A stretch of 64,000 nucleotides of DNA from Sporobolomyces roseus (taxonomy: Eukaryota > Basidiomycota > Microbotryomycetes > Sporidiobolales > Sporidiobolaceae). The DNA is taken from assembly GCA_016617785.1 (NCBI GenBank), contig JADILM010000012.1, positions 558,001 through 622,000 of the forward strand. Direction: 5' to 3'. Below are positions 42,582 to 52,241 of this stretch, in pieces. Numbering within the stretch: position 1 is the stretch's first letter; each line of letters begins with the position of its first letter. The notes under the pieces were generated by a model that had not been told where the DNA came from, did not search any database, and was given only the letters and a program-made list of their open reading frames with translations. The position numbers were made by a program, and so were the translations under genes.

Positions 42582-44297
42582 ATGCCTCGCAGACAACCGC
42601 GTAGATCAAGTCACGCATCTACAGGAAGCTATACTAGCTTCTTCGGTCGCTCAAATCGCGGTTCAGACTCGTCCTCATCAAGCGCTCTCTCCTCATCTTC
42701 ATCTCAGTCTCCTTCCCCTCCAGCTTCACCTGCAGTACCAACTCCAGTTTCCGTTCAAGCTCCACCTGCACCTGCGCCACAACCTTCACCTACTGGTTCA
42801 ACTACCTCGAGTCCAGGTGTGAAACAAGCAGATCCTCAAGCGATTGCCGGAATAGAGGCAACTCTCGAAGCACTCTACCAAGCTGCACCTGCACCTGTTC
42901 ATTCGTTGAAATCAGTCGGATCGAAAGAGAAGAAGCAGCTCGATGTCGACATGAACGAGGCCGGAATGAAACAGAACTTGAGATCTTGGTGGATTAAACG
43001 GTAACTCTCCCTCTCTGCTTCTCTTCATGACGCGTGACACTCACTCCTCAGGCTCTTACAATATAGACAATGGGTGGACAGGAGAGGCATCGGAGCGTCC
43101 AAGAAATCTGAAGATTTGAAACCTTCGTCTGCCTCGAAAGCGGAAGTCGATCAATCGCCGTCTCAAGTCAAGCCTTCGTCCGCTCAAGCTTCGACTAGCA
43201 AAGCTTCTCCTAGTCATACGAAACCTCGACCAGTCGTCAAGAAAGAGAAATCGACAAAATCCGTCAAAGTAACGAAATCGTCTCTATTGGTTCAATCAAA
43301 TGATTCTCCCATTGCATCTACTTCGTCGAAAGTCAGAGTCGACGAGTCCTCTCACTCTCCCGCCTTGTCAAAGGCGCCAACTTCCGCTGTCAAGTCGCAG
43401 GTCTCACCGAATGAGTCGCTTTCCTCGCCCTCTCTCGCAAAACAATCGGCTTTCTCGTCTCCAACTTTCTCAATCAAACCGCAGCTTGTTCAATCTCATT
43501 CACAACAGCCAGTAGGAGGACTTCCTGTCGTCCAGAGTCATGCGAGTTCTTCGCCTGGACGGATAGCCGCTGCTGTTTCGCCATTCGAAGCGCCTCAAGC
43601 AGTAGTCGTCGCTTTCCCCGCCTTGACTTTGCTCATCGGAACCTGGGCTAGAAGGAGCGCGGTCGATCCAACGCAACTATCTTTCACATACTCGAGTCAG
43701 ACCGATTCGTTCGTTTTCTCAACGCAACATCTCGATGTGAGCTTTTTCTTTCTTCCCCCTCAAGGTTGAGTTATGGACTCACCTCGATCTCGCTACTCAC
43801 CTCGATCTTGATACCCTCAGTGCACCTATCACCTCAATCTTCCTCTCGCCTGTATCACTTCGCTCATTCTCTTCCATTCCTTGACCTACTCTCGCAGCGT
43901 TCTCCTCCTTTATCGAGACCGCCTCAGTCCTGCTCCGCCTCACTTCAGTCTCACTTCCCCAGCACACAAAGCCCCGATCCCTCTCTCACAGGACTTCACA
44001 CCCGAATTTATCGCTTCAACGTCCCCTCTCTACGCCATGGAACTCACTGAAACTTCGAGCATTCCTCCTCTTCTCGAGAAAATCGAGTCGTTGTCTCCGT
44101 CTCTCGAGCTCGATCAGAAACTATTCGTAGGACCTTGGGATCCTGAAGTTCTCGATTTCGAAGATTTGGCGACAAGTCTCGTTGCGCAACGAAGGAGAAT
44201 GGGGGAGGAGGATGTTTTGAGATTCGGGTATCAGGGAAAAGATGCGATCAAAGCGATGGAGGAAGTTTGGGCTAGGAAATGGAAAACGTCAAGCTGA
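42582..44297 (+). CDS. hypothetical Ser/Pro-rich protein with two hydrophobic segments
   Basis: Three exons (42582-43000, 43052-43736, 43821-44297) encode about 526 aa. The first 330 residues are mostly low complexity (Ser, Pro, Ala, Lys repeats), broken by a possible ordered block, QAIAGIEATLEALYQAAPAPVHSL and DMNEAGMKQNLRSWWIKRLLQYRQWVDRRG. A hydrophobic stretch AVVVAFPALTLLIGTWARR follows, then LPLACITSLILFHSLTYSRSVLLLYR, either of which could span or dip into a membrane. The C-terminus looks like a small helical domain (PPLLEKIESLSPSLELDQKLF, DFEDLATSLVAQRRRMGEEDVLRFGYQGKDAIKAMEEVW). I do not recognise it. The exon phases support one coding sequence. Confidence 0.58.
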
Positions 44298-44775
44298 ATG
44301 GAACAATTAGATCGTGACGATTTCGGGAGGGGGGAAAAGGAAGTCAACGCTTGAAAAGAAACGAAGGAAAGGGTTTCAAATGGTTTCGTTTTTCGTCGTC
44401 GTTGAGAAGATTTGCTTGCAACGAACGTGACAACGCTTTTACTGCTTCAACGGATGGCGGGGCGTCAGCTCGGGAGTCACTTCGACTGATCTTGTCGTGA
44501 GCTTGCTGAGAAGCGCTTCGTTTCGTTGCTCAGGCGTCGTTCTCGAGCGCTTTCCTGCGCTTCATTTGCGTTCGTCAACTCTGCCTTTGGCTCTCGACCA
44601 AGTCTACGCACGCGAGAGAATCTGAGAGGGAGCATCGAGTGAAAGAGGACGAGACGACAGTGCAAAACCACTTCCTAACGAAAACGCTCACAGGGTGATT
44701 CCCCTCGGCTCTTGAGTAAGCGTGTATGGAAAGGGATAGGACTAGGAAATATCAAAGAGAGGTAGTGCTAGAGGT
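44298..44775. other. convergent intergenic region
   Basis: About 480 bases between the 3' ends of two convergent genes. Only short open frames occur and nothing is supported. Confidence 0.35.
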
Positions 44776-45709
44776 CTATGGAGATTTGCGAGCGATGGGG
44801 ACAAACTTGAGAAGAGAATCCGAAGTGGAAGAGGAAGGGTAAGGCAGCGCAAAATGAAAGTTAATGATGGTAAGGTACACTTTATGATACTGATCGATTT
44901 GCCAGTAATGTCCCACCCATAACGCTCTCTGAGGGGCTTCCCCCTTATGAAGGGTTTCAATCGTGTTCGATTGCGAGAGGTGAAGTCTCTGCCGATGAGT
45001 CGGTTTTTGATCCTTGGGTTCTACAGCGCTCGCCCTTTCACAGGATCAGCCTTTGACAAAGGAGTGAGTGTTGTAGGTAGACTGACTCACCGACAGTGAT
45101 GCTATAACCATTCTCTCGAAGTTTGATCGCTCCCTGCGTCTCGTCAAGCTTGATTCCGTTTCCCGATCGTAAATAACGATGGTATCGCGGGCCTGCCATG
45201 AGGCCTCGATGACCGACTTTGAGCGTAGTCTCTGGATGGCAAGCGACCCACTCCTGAGCGAAGGGTCGAAAACAACTGGATATCGGAACAGCTCGAAGTT
45301 TGACGTTATGTGCTCTAGTGACCCACGTATCTGGTACGATACAACGATCAGCAATGTTCTGTTCATGGAAGTATAAGGTTGAACACTAACTTGGCCAGCT
45401 AGCGGGTTCCTGACCTTGATAATCCAAATCTTGCGGTTCGCAACTGTAGCCATCTTTTGGCATCTCGCCGATCATATCCCGCACTCGTCCATACAACATG
45501 TTCAAAAGTTCGTTGGTAGCAAACTTCATCATCGGAGCCAACCTATCGGATTGGTACTGCATGCACAAAAGTGAGTGAATTCTAGTCAGATTCGTCTTCT
45601 GGACGATGCGAGAATCACTCACGCTGCCTTCGTATACTTCGACTTGCGGCCATCCCTGCAGATTCTCCTGATTCTCCTCGGGAGGGACTACACGATAAGT
45701 CACCGTCAT
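44776..45709 (-). CDS. unrecognised protein, member 2 of a two-gene family
   Basis: Four exons (45623-45709, 45391-45556, 45091-45330, 44776-45020) encode about 245 aa, nearly the same length as its paralogue at 38031-38985. Shared blocks are RAHNVKLRAVPISSCFRPFA, LMAGPRYHRYLRS, GYSITV, RQRLHLSQ, GEAPQRALWVGHYWQ and KVYLTIINFHFALP. The three introns lie at the same points in the alignment and in the same phases. Divergence elsewhere is high, so the duplication is old and the protein has been kept under selection. The start ATG at 45709 gives MTVTYRVVPPEENQENLQGW. No signal peptide, membrane helix or known domain is visible. It lies about 760 bases from an F-box-like gene, as member 1 lies about 410 bases from another. 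The function is unknown. Confidence 0.72.
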
Positions 45710-46466
45710 TGCAGCGAAGTGAGGAGGAGAAAGGAGAAAGAGAATCATACGAAAGTCTTGCCTGGCATCGGGGTTTAGACTTGAAGGTCGAAGAGGTGCG
45801 AGAGGCTCTGCGCAGGAGATGTGCGCGAGGTAAGTGCGCCGAACCGAGCGTACTTCGGGTATTGGAAGGAGGGAAAGAGTGGGAAACATCGAAAACAGAG
45901 TGGTAGGATCCGAAGCAAGTTCAAGTAAGCAGCGCTAGTCAATCTAAAGCATCGCGAGAGCATTCGAGGGTCATCCCATAGCTCGTGAGCACCAAATGAG
46001 AGCAGGAGAGGCGCTGAGAGATCTAGAGGAAAGAGAAGAGAGAGCGACGAAGCAGTCACGCTAGAGCACGAGAGAGCCCGACCGTAAGTTCTCTACATAG
46101 CTATATTGTACTTGAGTGTCGATCACTTGACCAAAGGAATCGTCGAGGTTGAGGTAGAGAGAGAAAAGCGAACTTCCCTTTCCTTCGCTTCTTACCATTC
46201 ACCGACAACTCTTACAGCTAGTCAGACACTATCAAGAGCACTTTTCAAGCTACTCAGATATATCAGTATAGTCAGCACACTCCTCCACGCCTTCATCAAT
46301 TCACCTTTCACATCAATCAACCTACTCAATCTCACCTCGACTCGAAGTACGTAAAGTGTTATAGAACAGCTCAGAGGTAAGCTAGGAGTCTCTCATCGAT
46401 CGTTATGAAGTCAGCTAATCCCTTTTCTCGCTCGTCAGTCTTCCTCTTTCTTCCCCTCTCGAAACG
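45710..46466. promoter_or_regulatory. divergent intergenic region
   Basis: About 755 bases between the starts of the unrecognised family member (minus) and the third F-box-like gene (plus). It should contain both promoters. No clear motif is seen. Confidence 0.35.
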
Positions 46467-47741
46467 ATGTCAGATCACCTCACTTCCCTTCCCTTCGAAC
46501 TGTTCGAAATGATCGTCCACCTCGTACAAACGCAACCGAGGACGAAACCTCTTTACGTCTCGGAAGCGTTCCTCTCCTTTGTCCGTCGGCTCATGTTCAA
46601 GGAAACGACCATCGAATCATACAGCAAGCTCTCGACCTTCCTCGAGCTCGTCAACTTGAACAAAGCCATCGTGCTCTACATCATCACGCTCGAGATCAAG
46701 CTAGAGGACGAGAAAGACGAGGGAGTTCCGAAGAACAAGGCTTTGACTACTGGTTTCTCTCAACTCGCCTCGACCAGGTACCTTACGCTCGAAGGCTCGT
46801 CTCGAATCGCCAAACTCCTACTCGCTCCCTTGAACGCCCGCTCCTTACCGTCAATGAGCTATCTCCGAATTCAGGATCCTTTGAACGGCTTTCAGAACCC
46901 TCTCGACCCCTCGAATTTTCGCTGGCTCGAACGCTACTCCGATCTTGGCACTTTCTGTCTCGCCATCACCCGTGACATCAACGAAGTCGGTCGTAGCAGG
47001 AGAAGGTCAACTTTGAATGCCGAAACTCCCAGCGACATCAACTGGCAAATCGGTTTCTTGGAACTCGAAGGTCGTTTCGTTCGTAATCCCTCACTACTCG
47101 ACTTCATCTCATCATTCCCCAGCGTCGATCGCTATAGCTTCTTCGAGAAGACGGTCGACGGATCTGCTTCCCTCATCCCTCTACTCGATCATCTCCCAAC
47201 TTTCCTCCAAGTCGATTACCTCGCGATCACGACAATGAGCGCCAACCTCGAAGATTTCTCACCTGTTTTACGCAAGTTCGCGAATCTCGAAACCCTCGAC
47301 ATCGGATTGGGAACCTCTCGCAAAGTATTCGACATTATCAATCACACGACTTTCCCCAAATTGACCACTCTCGTACTTCGTCGCGGCGTCCAATTCTCTA
47401 TCGAGCAGATCAAGTCTCTCATTTCGGGTCCAGAGAAGTTGTCGAAGCTCAAGGAGATCGAGTTGAGAATCGTCGTGAGGGATCCTGCTATTTTGGAGGA
47501 TAAAGATTATCAATACAGCTGGGAACGCGACGAGGTTGATGGACCTTATGGGCTGATTGATGGGATTACGGCGAAAGGGTTGGAGGAGATCGTTCATTTG
47601 GCTGACAAGGAAGGGCTGACTTTGACTGGGTACGCAGCGGAATTTGCTCGTCGTGAGGTTGAATCAAGGAAGGAGGACAGTAAGGGGAGATCGCGTTGGG
47701 AGAGGAGATACGAGCTCTATGCAGAAGATGATTGGTATTGA
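46467..47741 (+). CDS. F-box-like leucine-rich protein (3)
   Basis: An intronless gene of 424 aa from the ATG at 46467. The start MSDHLTSLPFELFEMIVHLVQ is F-box-like, with LYVSEAFLSFVRRLMFKETTI after it. It is a clear paralogue of the gene at 34382-35665: the DPLNGFQNPLDPSNFRWLERYSDLGTFCL, VRNPSLLDFISSFPSVDRYS, FSPVLRKFANLETLDIGLG and ITAKGLEEIVHLADKEGLTLTGYAAEFAR blocks align along the full length. The middle is a leucine-rich solenoid. It is likely a substrate adaptor for an SCF ubiquitin ligase, by fold only. Absence of introns in all three F-box-like genes suggests either intron loss or spread through RNA-mediated copies. Confidence 0.72.
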   Translation: MSDHLTSLPFELFEMIVHLVQTQPRTKPLYVSEAFLSFVRRLMFKETTIESYSKLSTFLELVNLNKAIVLYIITLEIKLEDEKDEGVPKNKALTTGFSQLASTRYLTLEGSSRIAKLLLAPLNARSLPSMSYLRIQDPLNGFQNPLDPSNFRWLERYSDLGTFCLAITRDINEVGRSRRRSTLNAETPSDINWQIGFLELEGRFVRNPSLLDFISSFPSVDRYSFFEKTVDGSASLIPLLDHLPTFLQVDYLAITTMSANLEDFSPVLRKFANLETLDIGLGTSRKVFDIINHTTFPKLTTLVLRRGVQFSIEQIKSLISGPEKLSKLKEIELRIVVRDPAILEDKDYQYSWERDEVDGPYGLIDGITAKGLEEIVHLADKEGLTLTGYAAEFARREVESRKEDSKGRSRWERRYELYAEDDWY

Positions 47742-48106
47742 TTAGACAGCTAGTGGGGGGGAGGGTAAATGTTAGGAAGAGTGAAGTTTTCGCTTGAAAC
47801 ATCGATAAAGTTGGTCGATTTCTCTCCCGGCGACGAGTGAGCTTGGAGGTGTACTCGCAAAGCAATCGTCTGAGAGCTCCAGTGTAGTGTGAGGAGAACG
47901 CACAGCGTTACATCGTGAGAAGAGAACTGGACAAGACTAATCTACCGTCGAGGCAAGAGTCTCTATCGTAAACAAACGTACAAGAAGAAAGGATCGATAG
48001 GGTGTAACACATCGACGATATGATCAAGCTAACAAGAGGGAGGAGGAGAGAAAGACGAAGTAAAATCAAACCAGATGAACGAAGAGGGAACGCTTGAATT
48101 GGTTGT
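47742..48106. terminator. convergent 3' region
   Basis: The F-box-like gene and the GH128 gene converge here, leaving about 365 bases. No other gene is supported. Confidence 0.3.
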
Positions 48107-49587
48107 CTAAGCTGAGTTGTAAGCGTGTCCGACAGGTAGGATCTTTGCTTGAGCATCGACAAACATCCCGACGAAATCACCTGTGCACTTCGTCACCCAA
48201 CGTTCATCAGTCACTGTCGTTAAACAAACGAGGAGAGATGAATAAAAAGTGAAAACGCACCGAAAGCAGCGTATCTCTCAATCCAAGGTTGTTGATCCAT
48301 CCAAGGCTGTACAACGTTACCAGCCCCTCTACAATCAGCCCCTTCAAACAGAGCGTGTTGAGGGGAGATAAGCGACGTACGACGACTTGTTTCTGAAACT
48401 CGATTTGTTCTTGTTCAGTTCCGGACGAGAATCCATACTCGGTCAACCAGATGGGTAGGCCAAACTTGTCGTGAGCATCTTTGAGGTATTTCTGGAAGTA
48501 GGCGACATTGGTGGGCTGGAAACCACGAAAAAGGGGGGGAAGGTCAGAGAGGAAGAGGAGAAATGGAGAGAAGGGGAAAGCATACGGAATCATACCTGTA
48601 CTCCAGGCTTCTTACACTCAGCTTTTCTATATAGAGAAGAGTGTAAAGAAGGCTTGAGCGCACCAGTGTAAAGCGATCGCATCGACCGTCAAACCTTGTT
48701 CTTTCGCACCATTCATGAAACCTTCAAGGAACGTTATTCCCTTAGGAGCAGCTGTTCGTCGACGCGCTCGACCCATCAGTCGAGCTCCCTCTATGATGTG
48801 AGAAGTGAGACGGTGAACGAACGACCATTCGTAACAGCTGGCGAAACCAATTTCAAACCTTTCTTCGCGAAAGGTTGTAAATGATCTCTCCAACCGTTCA
48901 AACACTCATCAACAGTCATCCAAGCTTGTCCTTCCAAATCAGGTTCATTGAACCTACTCTCCCCGTCAATTAGTTCTCCACCCCTTTCAAACGAAAGAAA
49001 GAAGAAAGAAAAAAGGTTTCAACTCACCCAAGAAGATGAGTGATTCCTGGCTTCTTTAGAGCAGCTTCGACGTCGTCCTCCCAGTGAGATAGGTGGTCTT
49101 GATCGGGTTTCCATAACATTGGAACGAATTGACGGTTCAAAGGCATTTGTTCGTTCTGAGCAAGACGAGAATCCCAGTTGTATCCCCAAGAAGTTGTGAA
49201 AGGATCAAAATCGATGATACGGTTGAACCCTAATCCTTTCTTTGATAAGATGGAAGTAGTCGGGTAAGATTGAACAGAAGGAGATGAGGAGGGTTTGGAA
49301 GTAGGACGAGAATTTTGAGCGACGAGTACAGGTTGAGCGGTAACAGATCCCTCCTTCTTCTTGAGACTACTGATCACGTCCTTGAGATGTTCCTCACGTC
49401 GCTTGAATACCCTAGCCTTATCTTTCCTACCGTGTTTTCGAGCCCTCAAAACCATACGATGAGTTTTCGAGAGGAGGTATTCGGAGTGCTGGAGGTCTTT
49501 GGAGGGGGAAGAGGAGGAGGCGAGGACTTGGGTAGAGAGGAGGAGAGTTGGAAGGAGGGAGAGTTGAAGGGAGAGACCGACACCCAT
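48107..49587 (-). CDS. glycoside hydrolase family 128 (beta-1,3-glucanase-like, Asl1 type)
   Basis: Seven exons (49028-49587, 48823-48953, 48664-48751, 48586-48595, 48381-48515, 48261-48306, 48107-48180) encode 347 aa. The N-terminus, MGVGLSLQLSLLPTLLLSTQVLASS, is a secretion signal. A basic Ser-rich linker follows, then the catalytic barrel with TTSWGYNWDSRL, FVPMLW, HLLGFNEPD (acid/base Glu190), WLTEYGFSSG (nucleophile Glu289) and QQPWIERYAAFG. GH128 enzymes cleave beta-1,3-glucan, and fungal members such as S. pombe Asl1 act at the cell wall. Exon 4 is only 10 nt and supplies the end of HWYDS, the aromatic strand after VDAIAL; without it the frame stops. The model is strongly supported by these conserved motifs. 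Confidence 0.88.
48586..48595 (-). other. 10-nt micro-exon of the GH128 gene
   Basis: The sequence GTATGATTCC is bounded by an acceptor (GTACAG) and a donor (GTATGC). It joins CAC TG to CCC ACC as His-Trp-Tyr-Asp-Ser-Pro-Thr. No other choice of splice sites in this interval kept the frame and the family's aromatic motif. Confidence 0.7.
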
Positions 49588-49993
49588 GATTGAAAGAGGG
49601 GAAGGAGGGGAACGAGCGGGAAGTGAGGAAGGGAACGTGAAGTTGTAAAGGAAAGGTGCAGTGAGGGCAGATCAGAGACCGGCTACTGGGATCCGCTTGG
49701 AGAGAGTGAAAGGTGAATGTGAAGGAGAAGTGAAGGGAAGGGGAGAGAGAGAGACGGACGCTGATTCTGAGAACGTTTGTCTTGATAACGGTCGAGAGGT
49801 AGGAGCGAATTCAATGTTGAATGAACGCCAATCGACGACGACGACGACGACGACGAGCAAACGTCGAGCTTGACGACCTGTGAAAGCGTTTAAGAGCAAG
49901 AATCGCAAGAATGTCGAATCGAATGATGAAAAATGATCGATAGATATAGTGTTTACAGTTCTTCCTCCCTTTGTTATCTAGTTTATCCATACT
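49588..49993. promoter_or_regulatory. GH128 upstream region with a short GAC repeat
   Basis: About 405 bases between the GH128 start and the 3' end of the VanZ-like gene. A perfect (CGA)n/(GAC)n tract lies near 49834-49856. It probably contains the GH128 promoter. Confidence 0.4.
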
Positions 49994-50922
49994 CTATCTC
50001 CGTCTACTACTACTACTCTGATCTACCTTATCCTCCCCGTCTTCCTCCTCGTCCTCATCCCCTCCCAATCCAAATATATTTCTCTCTTGTTCCCTCTGTC
50101 CAAACCCTTCATCCTCTCCATCATCCCAAGGATTGTTCACTTGTTCCCTTCTCGCTCCCTTCCCCTTACTATTGAAACCCTCCTCCATTTCCCTCGGAGT
50201 TCTCTCGCCTCCAACCGTCGGACTCCTCCCACTCAATAAACCTTGCCTACCTCCTTCCTCTCTATCTTCGTCGGAATCAAGCTCATCATCCATCTCGTCC
50301 ATTCTGACATACAACCTCCTCAACTCTTTTTCCCTCCTTCGTTCTTGAGCGTATTTCGAACAGAGGTACAAAGCCAATCCTGATCCCAATAAATTCGCGA
50401 TTACATCTCCAATTTGAAAAGTCTTGTAAGGTAACAAACTCTGTACGAATTCACTCATGACCCCACCAACTGCAATGCAAACTTAATTACTCGTTAGCTT
50501 GCTTCTTTCATTTGAGAGAGAGAGAAAAAATGCGTACTGAAACAACAAACTATCCCACTAACCAATTCATTAAACCACCTCCAAGCCCAAATCCTTCTCA
50601 CCGATTCATCGACTATCCAAATCGAATAGAACCCACAAGTAGCTCCCGCGAAACAAACGAAATGTAAAACTTTGTCCGAGAATGGAACTGAAGGGGGAGC
50701 GAGGTGGGTCGCCAAGGTGGGATGGAATCCGAGGAGGGATAGTAAGAGGAGGGTTAGGAAAGTTAGGAGGAGGAAGAAAGGTCGGATTCGGAGAGGGAGA
50801 GAGGCGAGACGAGTCGAGGAGAGTAACAGTCGTTGGAGGTCTTGGAGGCGACGTACTCGGGTTAGGCGGGTTAGGTAGGAATTGTGAGAACTCGAGGAGG
50901 GGAGTCGGATCGGTGGTGGCAT
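49994..50922 (-). CDS. VanZ-like membrane protein
   Basis: Two exons (50538-50922, 49994-50469) encode 286 aa. Hydrophobic helices are LRIRPFFLLLTFLTLLLLSLLG, DKVLHFVCFAGATCGFYSIW, LVSGIVCCFIGGVMSEFVQSLLP and GDVIANLLGSGLALYLC. The pattern DK.LHF....G, then E..Q...P, then GD...N..G is that of the VanZ family. It is named after a bacterial teicoplanin-resistance gene but is present in many fungi with unknown function. The long charged C-terminal tail (YAQERRREKELRRLYVRMDE, then Asp/Glu-rich) should face the cytosol. Similar fungal proteins exist without any link to antibiotic resistance, and none is implied here. Confidence 0.78.
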
Positions 50923-51037
50923 TTAGTTTGAATAGATTCGATTGGGGTGATTGGTAGCAATGAGAGAGTTGAGATTGTTGATGAGACGCCAAAGCCAACT
51001 CTCTCTCTTGCTTCCATCCCCCATTCACTCTGACATT

Positions 51038-51801
51038 ATGCTAGCTAGATCAAGAGTACTCTTACCTTTACTACGGTCCTCTAGACGACACGCTTCGACT
51101 AGTTCTTCCTCTATTTCATCTCCCTCTTCAACTCTCTCTTCCCCTCCTTCTCCTCCAACAACCTCATCAGAACCTCTACCACCTCTCCCACCACCGATTC
51201 AATCAATTCCTCAACCAGTAGGAGCATTCAGAGGAGGGTAAACTCAACTAACTCTCTCTCCCATCTTCCTTAGCTGATCCTTCTCACTCTCTCTATCCAG
51301 ATTGATTGGTTTCTTATTGGGATTAACAGCGGTTGGTACATATGGCTATTACCTCCTACTCTCAGACTATTCCCTCGCATCAACAAAACTTCTCTCCTCC
51401 GTTCAATCCCTCCAAGAATCTACTACTCTCGTAAGTCCCTCCCTCTCTCTCTCTCCTACAAACACCGCTGACTCGTGAATTGAGTGAGTGAGAATAGATC
51501 TCGAATCAATTAGCAAGAATCGATGTACTAGAAAAGAAATTGGAGGGATTTGAGAGAGGTACGGTCGAGAAGAAAGAATTGAAAGGTTTGAGGGAAGAGT
51601 ATAGAAAGTTATGGGAGACGAGTCATTTAGATCAAGTTAATTTGAAAGCTCACGTTTGGTCGATCGGTAAGTCACTCCCATCACTTTCTTCAAGTTTTGA
51701 GAGGTCGAAGCAACTGATGCAGAGAAGTACGGGATGAAATAGAACAGGATTTGGTTAATATGAGAAAGGATAGAAAGAAGGATTTGACGGTTAGAATCTA
51801 A
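51038..51801 (+). CDS. small mitochondrial protein with one membrane helix and a coiled coil
   Basis: Four exons (51038-51237, 51301-51430, 51498-51666, 51725-51801) encode 191 aa. The N-terminus, MLARSRVLLPLLRSSRRHAST, is a classical mitochondrial presequence, followed by a Ser/Pro linker. One membrane helix is visible, GGLIGFLLGLTAVGTYGYYLLL. A coiled coil follows (KLLSSVQSLQESTTLISNQLARIDVLEKKLEGFE, then KELKGLREEYRKLW). The protein ends EVRDEIEQDLVNMRKDRKKDLTVRI. This layout matches small inner-membrane proteins of fungi, but I cannot assign a named family. The last acceptor was chosen as GCAGAG, since the alternative GCAG gives a six-residue end. The start codon is about 115 bases from that of the divergent VanZ-like gene. 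Confidence 0.65.
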
Positions 51802-52241
51802 AGGGAAAGAGGATGAGAGGGAAATGAGAGAGAGAGAGAGAGAGGGGAAAAATGTAGATATAGGAATCACGAACGAGGGAATATAAAGAGGTCTTATCAT
51901 ACCCAGGCTTCATTTGAATGGAGTAGGTAGCGTATATACTGGAGAGAGAGAGAGGGAGAGTTTCAGCGAGAATTGGAAGGAGAGGGAAGGACAGAGAGAA
52001 AAGGGGGTTTTCGACTTGTCTCTCGAGAGAAGTTTGCTGAGAACTTTCACTCTCTCTCTCTCTCGACGCAAGCCAGGGCTCTCATCAGATTGATGGGAAA
52101 AAAAGCTACATTGTGTATTATGCATGCGAAGTAACAAACTCGGAAGGACAACTGAGAAGAAGATAAGGCTACAGGAATCGGAAGGATGCTACAGAAGAAC
52201 AAACGGGTATCTTTGACTCTATATACTCCTTCCAAGCTTGT
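51802..52241. terminator. convergent 3' region
   Basis: About 440 bases between the 3' ends of the mitochondrial protein gene and the polyphosphatase gene, with GA microsatellite tracts (51827-51842, 51941-51958). No gene is supported. Confidence 0.35.

Noticed and set aside
49834..49856. GAC trinucleotide repeat as a functional element
   Set aside because: It is a short simple repeat in a promoter-like gap; nothing shows that it is more than a microsatellite.
49994..50922. VanZ-like gene as a bacterial transfer or resistance gene
   Set aside because: It has a fungal intron and fungal-type tails, and VanZ domains are common in fungi. Nothing points to recent transfer.
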